Part shown: positions 29,013-37,256 of the stretch, in pieces
How the letters are laid out: each line of letters opens with the position of its first letter
Numbering within the stretch: position 1 is the first letter of the stretch
NCBI GenBank assembly: GCA_017525505.1
Contig: JAFXSR010000068.1
Location: forward strand, 1-64,000
DNA length: 64,000 bases
Reading direction: 5' to 3'
DNA from: Bacteroidales bacterium
GTDB taxonomy: Bacteria > Bacteroidota > Bacteroidia > Bacteroidales > WCHB1-69
Notes under the pieces: generated by a model
Databases searched by the model: none
The model's input: the letters and a program-made list of their open reading frames with translations, nothing else
Told to the model about the DNA's origin: nothing
Program-made: the position numbers and the translations under genes

Positions 29013-29101
29013 TTGGCGCAAAGATACAAAAAAAATGAGATTGCGCCAACTTTGTGATAGAATTTTGGCGTAATCTTGATATTTTTATGAGATTTAGCCA
29101 A
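29013..29101 (-). promoter_or_regulatory. promoter of ATPase 2 embedded in tandem palindromes
   Basis: The proximal unit has perfect 9-bp arms TTGGCGCAA (29013-29021) and TTGCGCCAA (29041-29049). The minus-strand -7 box TATCTTTG (29026-29019) overlaps the first arm. A distal, degenerate unit has TTGGCGTAA (29065-29073) and TTAGCCAA (29094-29101), 52 bp further out. The two units also share flanking sequence (ATCTCAT and CCAAAATTC on the minus strand), so they arose by duplication. The predicted leader is only about a dozen bases. Confidence 0.75.
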
Positions 29102-29143
29102 GAAACTACCAGTGTCAATATTTATATGAAGTACACTAACAAC

Positions 29144-29182
29144 TGTAAAGAATCTTTACACCTACTGTAAAGAATCTTTACA
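29144..29182 (+). promoter_or_regulatory. paired activator sites upstream of permease 2
   Basis: Two identical copies of TGTAAAGAATCTTTACA at 29144-29160 and 29166-29182, 22 bp apart. Each has 8-bp perfect arms. They end 53 bp before the sigma-54 -24 element and are the best consensus of the three pairs. Confidence 0.88.
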
Positions 29183-29235
29183 GCCAATTGACATATCCTG
29201 ATTTTAAATTCTTATGTATTAGATAGATGTGTTTT

Positions 29236-29251
29236 TGGCATAATAAATGCT
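29236..29251 (+). promoter_or_regulatory. sigma-54 promoter of permeases 2-4
   Basis: TGGCATA-ATAA-ATGCT, almost identical to the promoter at 24329. The predicted start near 29262 leaves a ~19-base leader to the ATG at 29281. Confidence 0.8.
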
Positions 29252-29280
29252 ATGTTATTCATGTTTAGTATGTACTTATT

Positions 29281-31602
29281 ATGAAAAGTTACCTCAAATT
29301 CCTTTCCCGCAACAAGCTCTATACCGCCATCGAGGCGGTGGGGTTGGTGCTGTCGTTGGCCTTCGTCATCATTCTTGGCAGCTACGCTTGGCAGCAATAT
29401 GCCGCGGCGCACAGCACCCCAGACGGTGATCGTGTTTATGCCTTGGGGATGCCCGATTACTTGGGACTCACTTACGGAATGCCCGATCTAATTAAGGAAA
29501 GGGTGCCCGAAGTGGAAACAGTGGGCATATATTGTCCCGGACTTGTCATGCAGATGAAGGAGCAGGAGGAGATAGAAGAAGTCTCATTGGTGGCGGTCAA
29601 TGAGGACTTTTTCCGAATCTTTTCCAACATACATTTCGAAGAGGGCGACGCGGCGGTATTGGCCTCCAAGGACAATGGCATCGTCAGCCATTCGTTTGCC
29701 ACACGTCATCACCTGAAATTGGGGGATATGGTGGAATTGACGGGCGGAAAGGTGCAGGTCGCCGCCATTATCAGCGATTTGGAGGGTTCTGTTCTCCCCA
29801 ATGTTGATGTGTATATCAGCGACATACATCCTTGGAACCATTTTGCCACTGAGATGCCTTTCGATCATTATGGCAGCACTATCCCTTTCCTTAAGGTAGT
29901 GTCAGGCACCGATTCCAAAATTCTCTATGCCAAATTGGAAGTACTCTGCAAGGAGGCCTATCCTGAGTTTTATGGAAATTATTTTTTTGAGAAACTTGAG
30001 ATGCCTTGTTCGAACGACTTGTTTTTCTATGAAGGTAACACTAACCTGAATCAGGGTGATGCAAAGAGTATCCGTATTCTGCTGTTGGTGGGTTTGCTGC
30101 TGCTCCTGTCGGCGGTGTTCAACTACATCAACCTCAATTTTGCATTGGCGGGCAAACGCACCAAAGAGATGGCAGTGCGTCGGTTGTTGGGTGCCACAGA
30201 GACTGAAATACGTCTCAGTTACTGGGCTGAATCGGTGTTGTTTACGGCGGTGTGTTTCGTGTTGGCCTTGTTGATGGCATACGCATTGGCATCTGAAATG
30301 AACACGTTGCTCAATGACCCTAACGTTCCCATCCGCATCGCCATGGAACCGAAATACATGGTAGTGTATGGCTTGCTTGTGCTCGTTGTGGGCATGTTGG
30401 CCGGGCTGCAGCCCGCACAGATAGCGTCACGCATCAAACCGGTAGAGGTGATGAAAGGTGGCTGGCATCGTGTCCGCAAAATGAGGTTCAATAAAGTGTT
30501 TGTGGTGATTCAGAATGTCTTGGCGGTTTTTCTTATCGCTTTGGCTATCGTGATGGAATGCCAGTATTGTCAGTCGCTGCATCGTCCACAGCATGCACGC
30601 ACCGCTGACCTCTATTATCTACATGCTCCTGCTGGTAAAGATAACAGACAGACTTTGTACGATGCCCTGTCCGAACTGACTTGCGTGAAACGTATCGGTT
30701 TCTGTCTCGGCGCTCCTGGTGTAAGTGTTGGAGGTCAGTTCAGCACTACGGTTGAAGGTGAAGAAATTCTGTATCGCCTTTACCGTGCAGACAGTACTGC
30801 ATTCAGTATGCTGGAACCAGAGATTGTGGAAGACTATCATGCACCGCTTTACAATTCGGTATGGTTCGGGAAAAAGGCATTTGATGCTACTGGGTTTACC
30901 GCCATGCAACATGACATTTCTCAAACATTGTCGCAGAGAACTAAAGGCTGCGAACAAGTGGCGGGCATTATAGAAGATTGGGCCACCAATGGTGCAAACC
31001 GTGGTGAAGAGGACTTAATGGTTCTTACTGTTCAACGGACGGAAGAGATTGGTTGGGGATGGGGAGGATGGCTCATAGAAACTACAGACAATCATGCTGA
31101 AGCGGTCAAGTCCATTGCTGGAGTGTTAAAAAAAGTGGCAGGCGACAAACAGATTGTGTTGAACTATTCTGGTTATCTAGACGACCTCATCGCCGAAAAC
31201 CTGCGTCCGCAGCGCAACGCCATGCGTCTTGTCGAGATCTTTATGCTGTTGAGCATCCTCATCTCTTTGCTCGGTCTCTTGGCTATGAGCTCCTACTATG
31301 CGGGCGAGAACGCTAAGGGTATTGCCATCCGCAAGGTGTTCGGAGGCACCGTCAAGAGCGAAACCTGGCGCACCGTGCGGGAGTACATGCTGCTGGTCGC
31401 GGTGGCCTGCGTCATCGGTGTCCCGATAGCGGTCTGGGCAGCACAGCGTTACTTGGAGGGCTTCATCGTCAAGCTGGAGCACTACGGCTGGATATTCCTC
31501 GTCGCCGTGCTCATCTCCCTTGCGATGGCCTTTCTCTCCGTGTTATGGCAGACCCTCCGCACTGCGAGGACGAACCCTGCGGAGGCGCTGAAAAAGGAAT
31601 AG
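29281..31602 (+). CDS. FtsX/MacB-type ABC permease 2
   Basis: The 773-aa protein has the same eight-helix, two-half architecture as permease 1. It opens MKSYLKFLSRNKLYTAIEAVG and ends RTNPAEALKKE. The N-terminal helix and the cytoplasmic loop with KRTKEMAVRRLLGA are conserved, while the periplasmic domains diverge. That pattern is expected if each permease handles its own ligand or they work as heterodimers. It starts the second permease block under its own sigma-54 promoter. No ATPase gene is linked to it directly, so it likely uses the ATPase at 24376. Confidence 0.9.
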   Translation: MKSYLKFLSRNKLYTAIEAVGLVLSLAFVIILGSYAWQQYAAAHSTPDGDRVYALGMPDYLGLTYGMPDLIKERVPEVETVGIYCPGLVMQMKEQEEIEEVSLVAVNEDFFRIFSNIHFEEGDAAVLASKDNGIVSHSFATRHHLKLGDMVELTGGKVQVAAIISDLEGSVLPNVDVYISDIHPWNHFATEMPFDHYGSTIPFLKVVSGTDSKILYAKLEVLCKEAYPEFYGNYFFEKLEMPCSNDLFFYEGNTNLNQGDAKSIRILLLVGLLLLLSAVFNYINLNFALAGKRTKEMAVRRLLGATETEIRLSYWAESVLFTAVCFVLALLMAYALASEMNTLLNDPNVPIRIAMEPKYMVVYGLLVLVVGMLAGLQPAQIASRIKPVEVMKGGWHRVRKMRFNKVFVVIQNVLAVFLIALAIVMECQYCQSLHRPQHARTADLYYLHAPAGKDNRQTLYDALSELTCVKRIGFCLGAPGVSVGGQFSTTVEGEEILYRLYRADSTAFSMLEPEIVEDYHAPLYNSVWFGKKAFDATGFTAMQHDISQTLSQRTKGCEQVAGIIEDWATNGANRGEEDLMVLTVQRTEEIGWGWGGWLIETTDNHAEAVKSIAGVLKKVAGDKQIVLNYSGYLDDLIAENLRPQRNAMRLVEIFMLLSILISLLGLLAMSSYYAGENAKGIAIRKVFGGTVKSETWRTVREYMLLVAVACVIGVPIAVWAAQRYLEGFIVKLEHYGWIFLVAVLISLAMAFLSVLWQTLRTARTNPAEALKKE

Positions 31603-31615
31603 TTACTTGAAAAGG

Positions 31616-31957
31616 TTAATTGATATGTGCAAAATGGTCCAGATAACGGTTGAGTGCGGAAAGGGTGTCCAGATTCCCATCAAGGAAAGCTCCGCAGTAA
31701 AGTTCCCTGAATCGGCAAAGCTCTTTCAGGAGGGCCTTGCGGTTGGTTTGCCCAAGCCTGCCGTATGCGATGGTCAGGTCGATGAGTTCCTGCATCCGCT
31801 CAAAGGCCCTTTCCGCATTGTCACGACGGCCTTTGGCGAGCCATTTGACCACGCGGGAACCCTCGCTTCCGATATTAGCCATCTGCTGTGGGAGTGTCAG
31901 TTTGCTCCATCCGCTTTCAAAAAGTTTCTTATGTTGAATCAATTTCTTTTTTTGCAA
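31616..31957 (-). CDS. small protein of unknown function, antisense within the permease block
   Basis: The ORF codes for up to 113 residues, is highly charged and probably all-helical, with the segment SKLTLPQQMANIGSEGSRVV followed by a stretch rich in Arg, Glu and Leu. I do not recognise the family with confidence. It lies in the only sizeable gap between permeases 2 and 3 and runs against them. The frame has no ATG: the only initiators are TTG at 31957 (inside a possible -7 box, 31962-31955 on the minus strand), TTG at 31942 and ATT at 31939. The true start is therefore uncertain. The compositional integrity of the frame argues for a real gene. It looks like an insertion, like the two ATPase genes. 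Confidence 0.55.
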   Translation of the reverse strand: MQKKKLIQHKKLFESGWSKLTLPQQMANIGSEGSRVVKWLAKGRRDNAERAFERMQELIDLTIAYGRLGQTNRKALLKELCRFRELYCGAFLDGNLDTLSALNRYLDHFAHIN

Positions 31958-32012
31958 AAATAGTAAAAATCCAGCAATTCAAATTCAATTATAACAAATA
32001 ATAATAAGAATT

Positions 32013-34382
32013 ATGTCTAGTTACCTCAAATTCCTAAGCAGAAACAAACTCTATACCGCCATTGAAGCGGTGGGGCTGGTTATTTCTATCGCCTTCGTGA
32101 TACTGATTGGCAACTATGTGTATCAGCAGTATGCCGTTGTGTATAAGCAACCTGCTTATGACCGCATCTACAGCCCTGGGCATTATCCTTCCTTAGGGCT
32201 TTCCATGTGGGACAAGGCCTCGCTTGAAGAACAATTGCCGGAGATCGAGGCGATTTCACGCTTCGGATTCGCCTCCGACGAGCTCACCTACCATGATCAA
32301 CTCTACGAGGCGAATGTCCGTCATGCGGATGCGGGCTTTTTTGACATTTTTCCCCAGTTCAGTATAGTGGAAGGCACCGCCGATGCTTTTGAGGGTACCC
32401 ATAATGCCATCGTCAGCAAAAGCTTTGCAAACCGCTTGGGCAAAACGACTGACCTCTTAGGGCAACAACTTGTTATTGAAGTTGGAGGGGAGGATTGTGA
32501 GGAGGTAGAATACACCATCAGCGGCATCATGGAGGATCCGCAAAACACCCTGATTTCCCACATTGATGTGTTGATTCCAGTGAATGAAAAAAAATGGGCT
32601 GGTCGCAACCCCTTCAGATTAATGGACGGTACTTTGACCTTTATCCGAAGGATGGAAAACACTGAGGAAGAGGCCTTCAAGGCAAAAGTACTCGATATTT
32701 GCCAACGCAACTATAATTGGAATAAGAAAGACGACGTCAAGGTTTATGATTACAAAGAGATGTTTTTCCGTACGGTGGACTATGGTTGTACTGAATTGTA
32801 TAGAGGGAATCTCACCAGCATCCGTATATTGACTGCCGTGGTGTTGCTGCTCTTGCTGTCGGCGGTCATCAACTACGTCAACCTCAACATGGCCTTGGTG
32901 GGGAGACGGTCGAAGGAGATGGCTACCCGAAGGCTGTTGGGTGCCCAACGCAACGCAATTGTCGGGAAGCATATTCTGGAATCCGTTCTCTTCACGGCAG
33001 TTTGCTTCGGTTTTGCCCTCTTGTTGGCGTATCTGCTCGTTCCCATGATGAACCGGCTTTTGGTAAGCGAAACACCGGATACCGATATCCAACTACAGCT
33101 TATGCTGACTCCCGCTTATGCTGTTGTCTATCTTGTCGGTATTGTGCTTGTAGGAACCCTTTCGGGACTACTGCCTGCCATGTATGCGTCGCACTACGAA
33201 CCCATCGATGTGGTGCGGGGCACCTTCCGCTATCACAGTAAGATGTGGCTCGGCAAAATCTTCATCGTCTTCCAGAATGTCCTGTCTGTCACACTGATAG
33301 CCATTGCCATCGTGATGGAAGTGCAGATGCAGCACATGATCAAAAGACCCACTCATGCGCATACGGAAGATCTGTACCTTATCGGTGGAATCATGTTTCC
33401 TGCGCCACTCTTTTCAACCTTGGGCAACGAATTGGCGCAATTGCCTTGTGTCGAGGAGGTCGGTTTCGGCAGAGGATATCCCGGAAATATTGAAATGACT
33501 ATAGGTTCACGTATGGAAGATCGAGACTTCATCTTACCGTTGCTCATCTGCGACAGTACCTATTTCCGTATGCTGGATTTTGAGGTGGTGGAGGACTTCG
33601 GCCATCCGCTTACCAACTCCATTTGGCTTGGTGAACATGCCTTTGCCGAGAGCGGTGCTTCTGACACTTCCACTTATTTTGCAAGAGTAATTTCCGCCAT
33701 GATTCATGAGCATTCCGAATGTATTGGCGGGGTTTTGAGGGATTTCCCTGGCGAAAGCGCTGCCTCGCCAGATGGCACGAGCAACCTCAATGTCGGGGTG
33801 CTGGTTCAAGACGCCCGTAAGATGGCGTGGGCATGCGACCTGTTTGTCCGTACTATCGGAGACCATGAGGAGGCTGAAGATGCAATTAAGAAACAGTGCC
33901 AATCATGGGCGGAAAAAGGCGGATACTCTTTTGAAGAATTGTTGTTTGAGGGATATGTTGACGACCTGAACCTGAAATCGTTAGAGCCGGCCAAACGCAC
34001 TGTACGGCTGTTGGAGCTTTTCATGGGGCTTTCTGTACTGATTTCGTTGCTTGGCCTCATTGCCATGAGCACCTACTACAGCGGCGAGAACACCCAGGGT
34101 ATCGCCATTCGCAAAGCTTTCGGCAGTGACATGCGGCGTGAACTCTGGCGTACGGTGAGGGGTTACATGCTGCTCGTGGGCCTTGCCGCAGTCATCGCAA
34201 TTCCCGTTGCGGTGTGGCTCTGCGGCAAGTACTTGGAGCGTTTCGCCTACCGCATTGACCGTTACGGATGGATTATCGCCGTGGCGGTCCTCCTCACCCT
34301 CGTCATGGCCTTCCTTTCGGTCCTCTGGCAAACCTTGTGCGCCGCCAAGACCAACCCTGCGGAGGCGTTGAAGAAGGAATAA
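32013..34382 (+). CDS. FtsX/MacB-type ABC permease 3
   Basis: The 789-aa protein has the two-half FtsX architecture, opening MSSYLKFLSRNKLYTAIEAVG and ending KTNPAEALKKE. It is closest to permease 4 in its periplasmic domains (both share YPGN, YFRML/YFRLL and STYYSGENTQ segments). I see no sigma-54 promoter or TGTAA palindrome in front of it, so it probably depends on read-through from the permease 2 promoter across the antisense gene at 31616-31957. Permease 4 starts 17 bp after its stop codon. Confidence 0.9.
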   Translation: MSSYLKFLSRNKLYTAIEAVGLVISIAFVILIGNYVYQQYAVVYKQPAYDRIYSPGHYPSLGLSMWDKASLEEQLPEIEAISRFGFASDELTYHDQLYEANVRHADAGFFDIFPQFSIVEGTADAFEGTHNAIVSKSFANRLGKTTDLLGQQLVIEVGGEDCEEVEYTISGIMEDPQNTLISHIDVLIPVNEKKWAGRNPFRLMDGTLTFIRRMENTEEEAFKAKVLDICQRNYNWNKKDDVKVYDYKEMFFRTVDYGCTELYRGNLTSIRILTAVVLLLLLSAVINYVNLNMALVGRRSKEMATRRLLGAQRNAIVGKHILESVLFTAVCFGFALLLAYLLVPMMNRLLVSETPDTDIQLQLMLTPAYAVVYLVGIVLVGTLSGLLPAMYASHYEPIDVVRGTFRYHSKMWLGKIFIVFQNVLSVTLIAIAIVMEVQMQHMIKRPTHAHTEDLYLIGGIMFPAPLFSTLGNELAQLPCVEEVGFGRGYPGNIEMTIGSRMEDRDFILPLLICDSTYFRMLDFEVVEDFGHPLTNSIWLGEHAFAESGASDTSTYFARVISAMIHEHSECIGGVLRDFPGESAASPDGTSNLNVGVLVQDARKMAWACDLFVRTIGDHEEAEDAIKKQCQSWAEKGGYSFEELLFEGYVDDLNLKSLEPAKRTVRLLELFMGLSVLISLLGLIAMSTYYSGENTQGIAIRKAFGSDMRRELWRTVRGYMLLVGLAAVIAIPVAVWLCGKYLERFAYRIDRYGWIIAVAVLLTLVMAFLSVLWQTLCAAKTNPAEALKKE

Positions 34383-34399
34383 TTATAACCGAAAGATAT

Positions 34400-36751
34400 A
34401 TGAAAAGTTACCTCAAATTCCTATCCCGTAATAAACTTTACACCGCCATTGAGGCGGTGGGGCTCGTCGTATCCATTGCCTTCGTGATACTGATAGGCTC
34501 GTTTGTGGCGCAGCAATGGGCCGTGGTCTATGAAACCCCTGACCATGACCGGATTTATGGCTTAGGCACAGCGGATGTGTTAGCCCTTTCATGGGATGAC
34601 AAGGAATCGTTGGAAAGCCAAATACCCGAGATAGAGGCCATCACGAGAATCAGCTATGGAGGTGACAAGATTAGCTATAATGGCAATAGCTATCATGTGA
34701 TTGCTCGTCAGGTAGATCCCGGTTTCTTTGACCTATTCCCTCAATATACCATGGTGGAAGGCAGTTCCGATTGCTTTGAGGGTGGCCATACCGTCATTAT
34801 CAGCAAGAGTTTTTCCGCAACTATCAGTAAAGACAAGGAAGTAATAGGCCACCCGATTCAAGTAGATGATTCCACCTATATTATCGGGGGAATTATGGAG
34901 GATGTGCGCAATTCTTTTATCTCCTATTTTGATGTGCTTATCCCTACGGATGATGAAGCTTGGAGGCAAATACCCTTTATTGGAATGCAGGGAGGAATAG
35001 GCTCGCATTTGACCCTTTTCAGACGGGCGGAGAACACCGATGAGGAACTTTTCAGACAAAAAGTACTGGAAATATGCAGCAACAACCACCATGGTTCAAA
35101 AGACATACAGATGTACAACTGCAAGGAGATGTTTTTTCATCCTGCGTCAAGCAGTTTTATTCACGAAGGTAATCTGACCATGTTGAGGATCCTAACAGTG
35201 GTGGTGCTGTTATTGTTATTGTCGGCCATATTCAACTATGTGAACCTGAACATGGCTTTGGTGAGCAAAAGAGCCAAGGAAATGGCTACAAGGCGCTTGT
35301 TGGGTGCTCAAAAACAGGCGATTATCGGAAAATATATCCTTGAGTCCATTTTGTTCACGGCGGTCTGTTTCGCTTTTGCCTTGTTATTGGCATACGCGCT
35401 GGTCCCTACGATGAATCTTCTGTTGACGCAAGACCAGCCGGAAGCCGATATCCAACTTCGTTTTCTGCTCACTCCTGCCTATCTGCTTTCCTATATTGCC
35501 GGAGTCTTGGTATTGGGCGTATTGTCGGGTCTGTTGCCGGCATTGCTCGCCTCGCATTACCAGCCCATTGACATCGTGCGAGGGGTGTTCCGCAGGCAAA
35601 GCAAAACCTGGCTCAACGGGGTCTTTATTACCATTCAGAATGTTCTGTCAATTATATTGATAGCGTTGGCATTGGTGATGGAGATACAGATGCATCACAT
35701 GATGAAACGTCCTTTGAATGCGAACACGGAAGATTTGTTTATGCTTGACATGAGTGTTATCCACACCGATGAGTTAAAGACCTTGGCAGAGCAGCTGGAA
35801 AGCACGCCCTGTGTGGAGGCATTCGGTTATGGACGTGGATACCCGGGAAATGTTTTTTATACGAAGGGAGTGCTATTGCCTGATAGGGATGAGGGTATAG
35901 CTATCAGTCTGATTGTGTGCGACACAGCCTATTTCCGTTTGTTAGGCTTGGAAATCCTAGAGGATTTTGGTCATCCCATGGCCAATTCCATGTGGTTGGG
36001 GCAAAGGGCCTATCTGGAGGCCAACGTTTCCGACACCTCCACCATGTTTACCAGGTTGTTCAGTGTCAATCAAAGCAAGGCGGATTATATCGGAGGTGTT
36101 TTCAAGGATATTCCAGGACAAAGCGCAGCCCACGCCGCTGACGAATACTATCAGCTGAATGTGGGCATAGTGGTGCAAAAACCGGAAGATTTAAATTGTT
36201 TTTGTGGCATGCTGATTAAAACCAATGGGGACCACAAGGAAGCCGAGCGGACTATTATGAATCTGTATAAAACATGGAGCGAGCAAAAATACGGATTCTA
36301 TGAGGAGCCTTACGGGTATGGTTATATAGATGATCTTCTGGCAAAAGAATTGGAACCGGCCAAGCGCACCTTGCGTTTGTTGGAGCTGTTCATGTTGCTT
36401 TCGGTGTTGCTTTCAATGCTTGGCTTGGTGGCCATGAGCACCTATTACAGCGGTGAGAACACCCAGAGTGTCGCCATCCGCAAGGCCTTTGGCAGTGATG
36501 TGCGGAGCGAGCTATGGCGCACAGTGAGAGGTTATATGCTGCTGGTGGGCATAGCGGCGGTTATCGCTGTTCCCGTTGCTGTATGGGCTTCTGGAAAATA
36601 CCTTGAACGCTACGCCTACCGTATTGAACATTTCGGTTGGATTATTGCCATAGCGGTGCTCATTTCCATGGTTATTGCCTTCCTGTCGGTCTTTTGGCAA
36701 ACCTTGAGCGCCGCGAGGACGAACCCTGCGGAGGTGTTGAAAAAGGAATAG
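34400..36751 (+). CDS. FtsX/MacB-type ABC permease 4
   Basis: The 783-aa protein is again an eight-helix, two-half FtsX permease. I begin it at the ATG at 34400 (MKSYLKFLSRNK), where it aligns with the other three permeases. The same frame is open back to 34268, but that part lies inside permease 3 and encodes no family sequence. It ends RTNPAEVLKKE. Permeases 3 and 4 look like the most recent duplicates of the set. The gene is followed by a GTAGAGACGC-family palindrome and then by a toxin-antitoxin-like module. Confidence 0.9.
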   Translation: MKSYLKFLSRNKLYTAIEAVGLVVSIAFVILIGSFVAQQWAVVYETPDHDRIYGLGTADVLALSWDDKESLESQIPEIEAITRISYGGDKISYNGNSYHVIARQVDPGFFDLFPQYTMVEGSSDCFEGGHTVIISKSFSATISKDKEVIGHPIQVDDSTYIIGGIMEDVRNSFISYFDVLIPTDDEAWRQIPFIGMQGGIGSHLTLFRRAENTDEELFRQKVLEICSNNHHGSKDIQMYNCKEMFFHPASSSFIHEGNLTMLRILTVVVLLLLLSAIFNYVNLNMALVSKRAKEMATRRLLGAQKQAIIGKYILESILFTAVCFAFALLLAYALVPTMNLLLTQDQPEADIQLRFLLTPAYLLSYIAGVLVLGVLSGLLPALLASHYQPIDIVRGVFRRQSKTWLNGVFITIQNVLSIILIALALVMEIQMHHMMKRPLNANTEDLFMLDMSVIHTDELKTLAEQLESTPCVEAFGYGRGYPGNVFYTKGVLLPDRDEGIAISLIVCDTAYFRLLGLEILEDFGHPMANSMWLGQRAYLEANVSDTSTMFTRLFSVNQSKADYIGGVFKDIPGQSAAHAADEYYQLNVGIVVQKPEDLNCFCGMLIKTNGDHKEAERTIMNLYKTWSEQKYGFYEEPYGYGYIDDLLAKELEPAKRTLRLLELFMLLSVLLSMLGLVAMSTYYSGENTQSVAIRKAFGSDVRSELWRTVRGYMLLVGIAAVIAVPVAVWASGKYLERYAYRIEHFGWIIAIAVLISMVIAFLSVFWQTLSAARTNPAEVLKKE

Positions 36752-36760
36752 GATGTTCTG

Positions 36761-36840
36761 GTAAAGACGCAAAATTTTGTGTCTCTACAAAAAAATGGAA
36801 TTTGCTGTACGTTGTATTGAAATAATCCGTATCTTTGCAT
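36761..36840 (+). promoter_or_regulatory. palindrome-plus-promoter cassette upstream of hipBA
   Basis: The palindrome GTAAAGACGCAAAATTTTGT...CTCTAC (36761-36790) is followed by AATTTGCTGTACGTTGTATT and the -7 box TATCTTTG (36830-36837). The same ~80-bp order recurs at 43795-43875 before the PIN toxin pair. TTTG at 36801 is 25 bases from the -7 box, longer than usual. Confidence 0.65.
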
Positions 36841-36920
36841 CATTAAATATAACAATCGGATGATTTATTGCATTTATTTATATTTAAACTATTTGATTGG
36901 ATGATTAAAGTTAAGAGGCA

Positions 36921-37250
36921 ATGACGGATTATTATGAGTATTCGATTCCCGAGTTGGTGCAACTGTTAGGCACCCGTTTCAAGGATTACCGCATGCGTTC
37001 CCGCATGACACAGAAGGATGTGGCGGAGCAGTCGGGACTTACGGTGAACACCATCCATAAGTTCGAAAACGGCAGGGTGCCCAACCTTTCGCTCAGCACC
37101 TTCCTATTGCTGATGAAGGCTATAGGTTGCATCAACGGGATTGACAGGCTGATGCCGGAACTGCCCGATTCTCCTTATCTTATCAAAGAAAGCGGGAAGA
37201 AAGCCCAACGCATTCGGCATGTTTCTACGAAGTCCAACACCCTTGAATAA
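36921..37250 (+). CDS. hipB: XRE-family helix-turn-helix protein (HipB-like antitoxin)
   Basis: The 109-aa protein has a lambda-repressor-type HTH at residues ~20-70, with the recognition region TQKDVAEQSGLTVNTIHKFE. It lies 6 bp upstream of a HipA-like kinase gene, the usual antitoxin-first order. It probably represses the pair by binding near the promoter at 36830 and restrains HipA in a complex. HipB family membership is inferred from the HTH and the neighbour. Confidence 0.85.
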   Translation: MTDYYEYSIPELVQLLGTRFKDYRMRSRMTQKDVAEQSGLTVNTIHKFENGRVPNLSLSTFLLLMKAIGCINGIDRLMPELPDSPYLIKESGKKAQRIRHVSTKSNTLE

Positions 37251-37256
37251 CCCGAG

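Noticed and set aside
29001..29021. TTG start at 29021 for ATPase 2.
   Set aside because: It lies within the -7 promoter box; the ATG at 29000 matches the family start.
34268..34399. Longer version of permease 4 beginning inside permease 3.
   Set aside because: The extra 44 residues have no family similarity; the other permeases all start at the MKSYLKF/MSSYLKF position.
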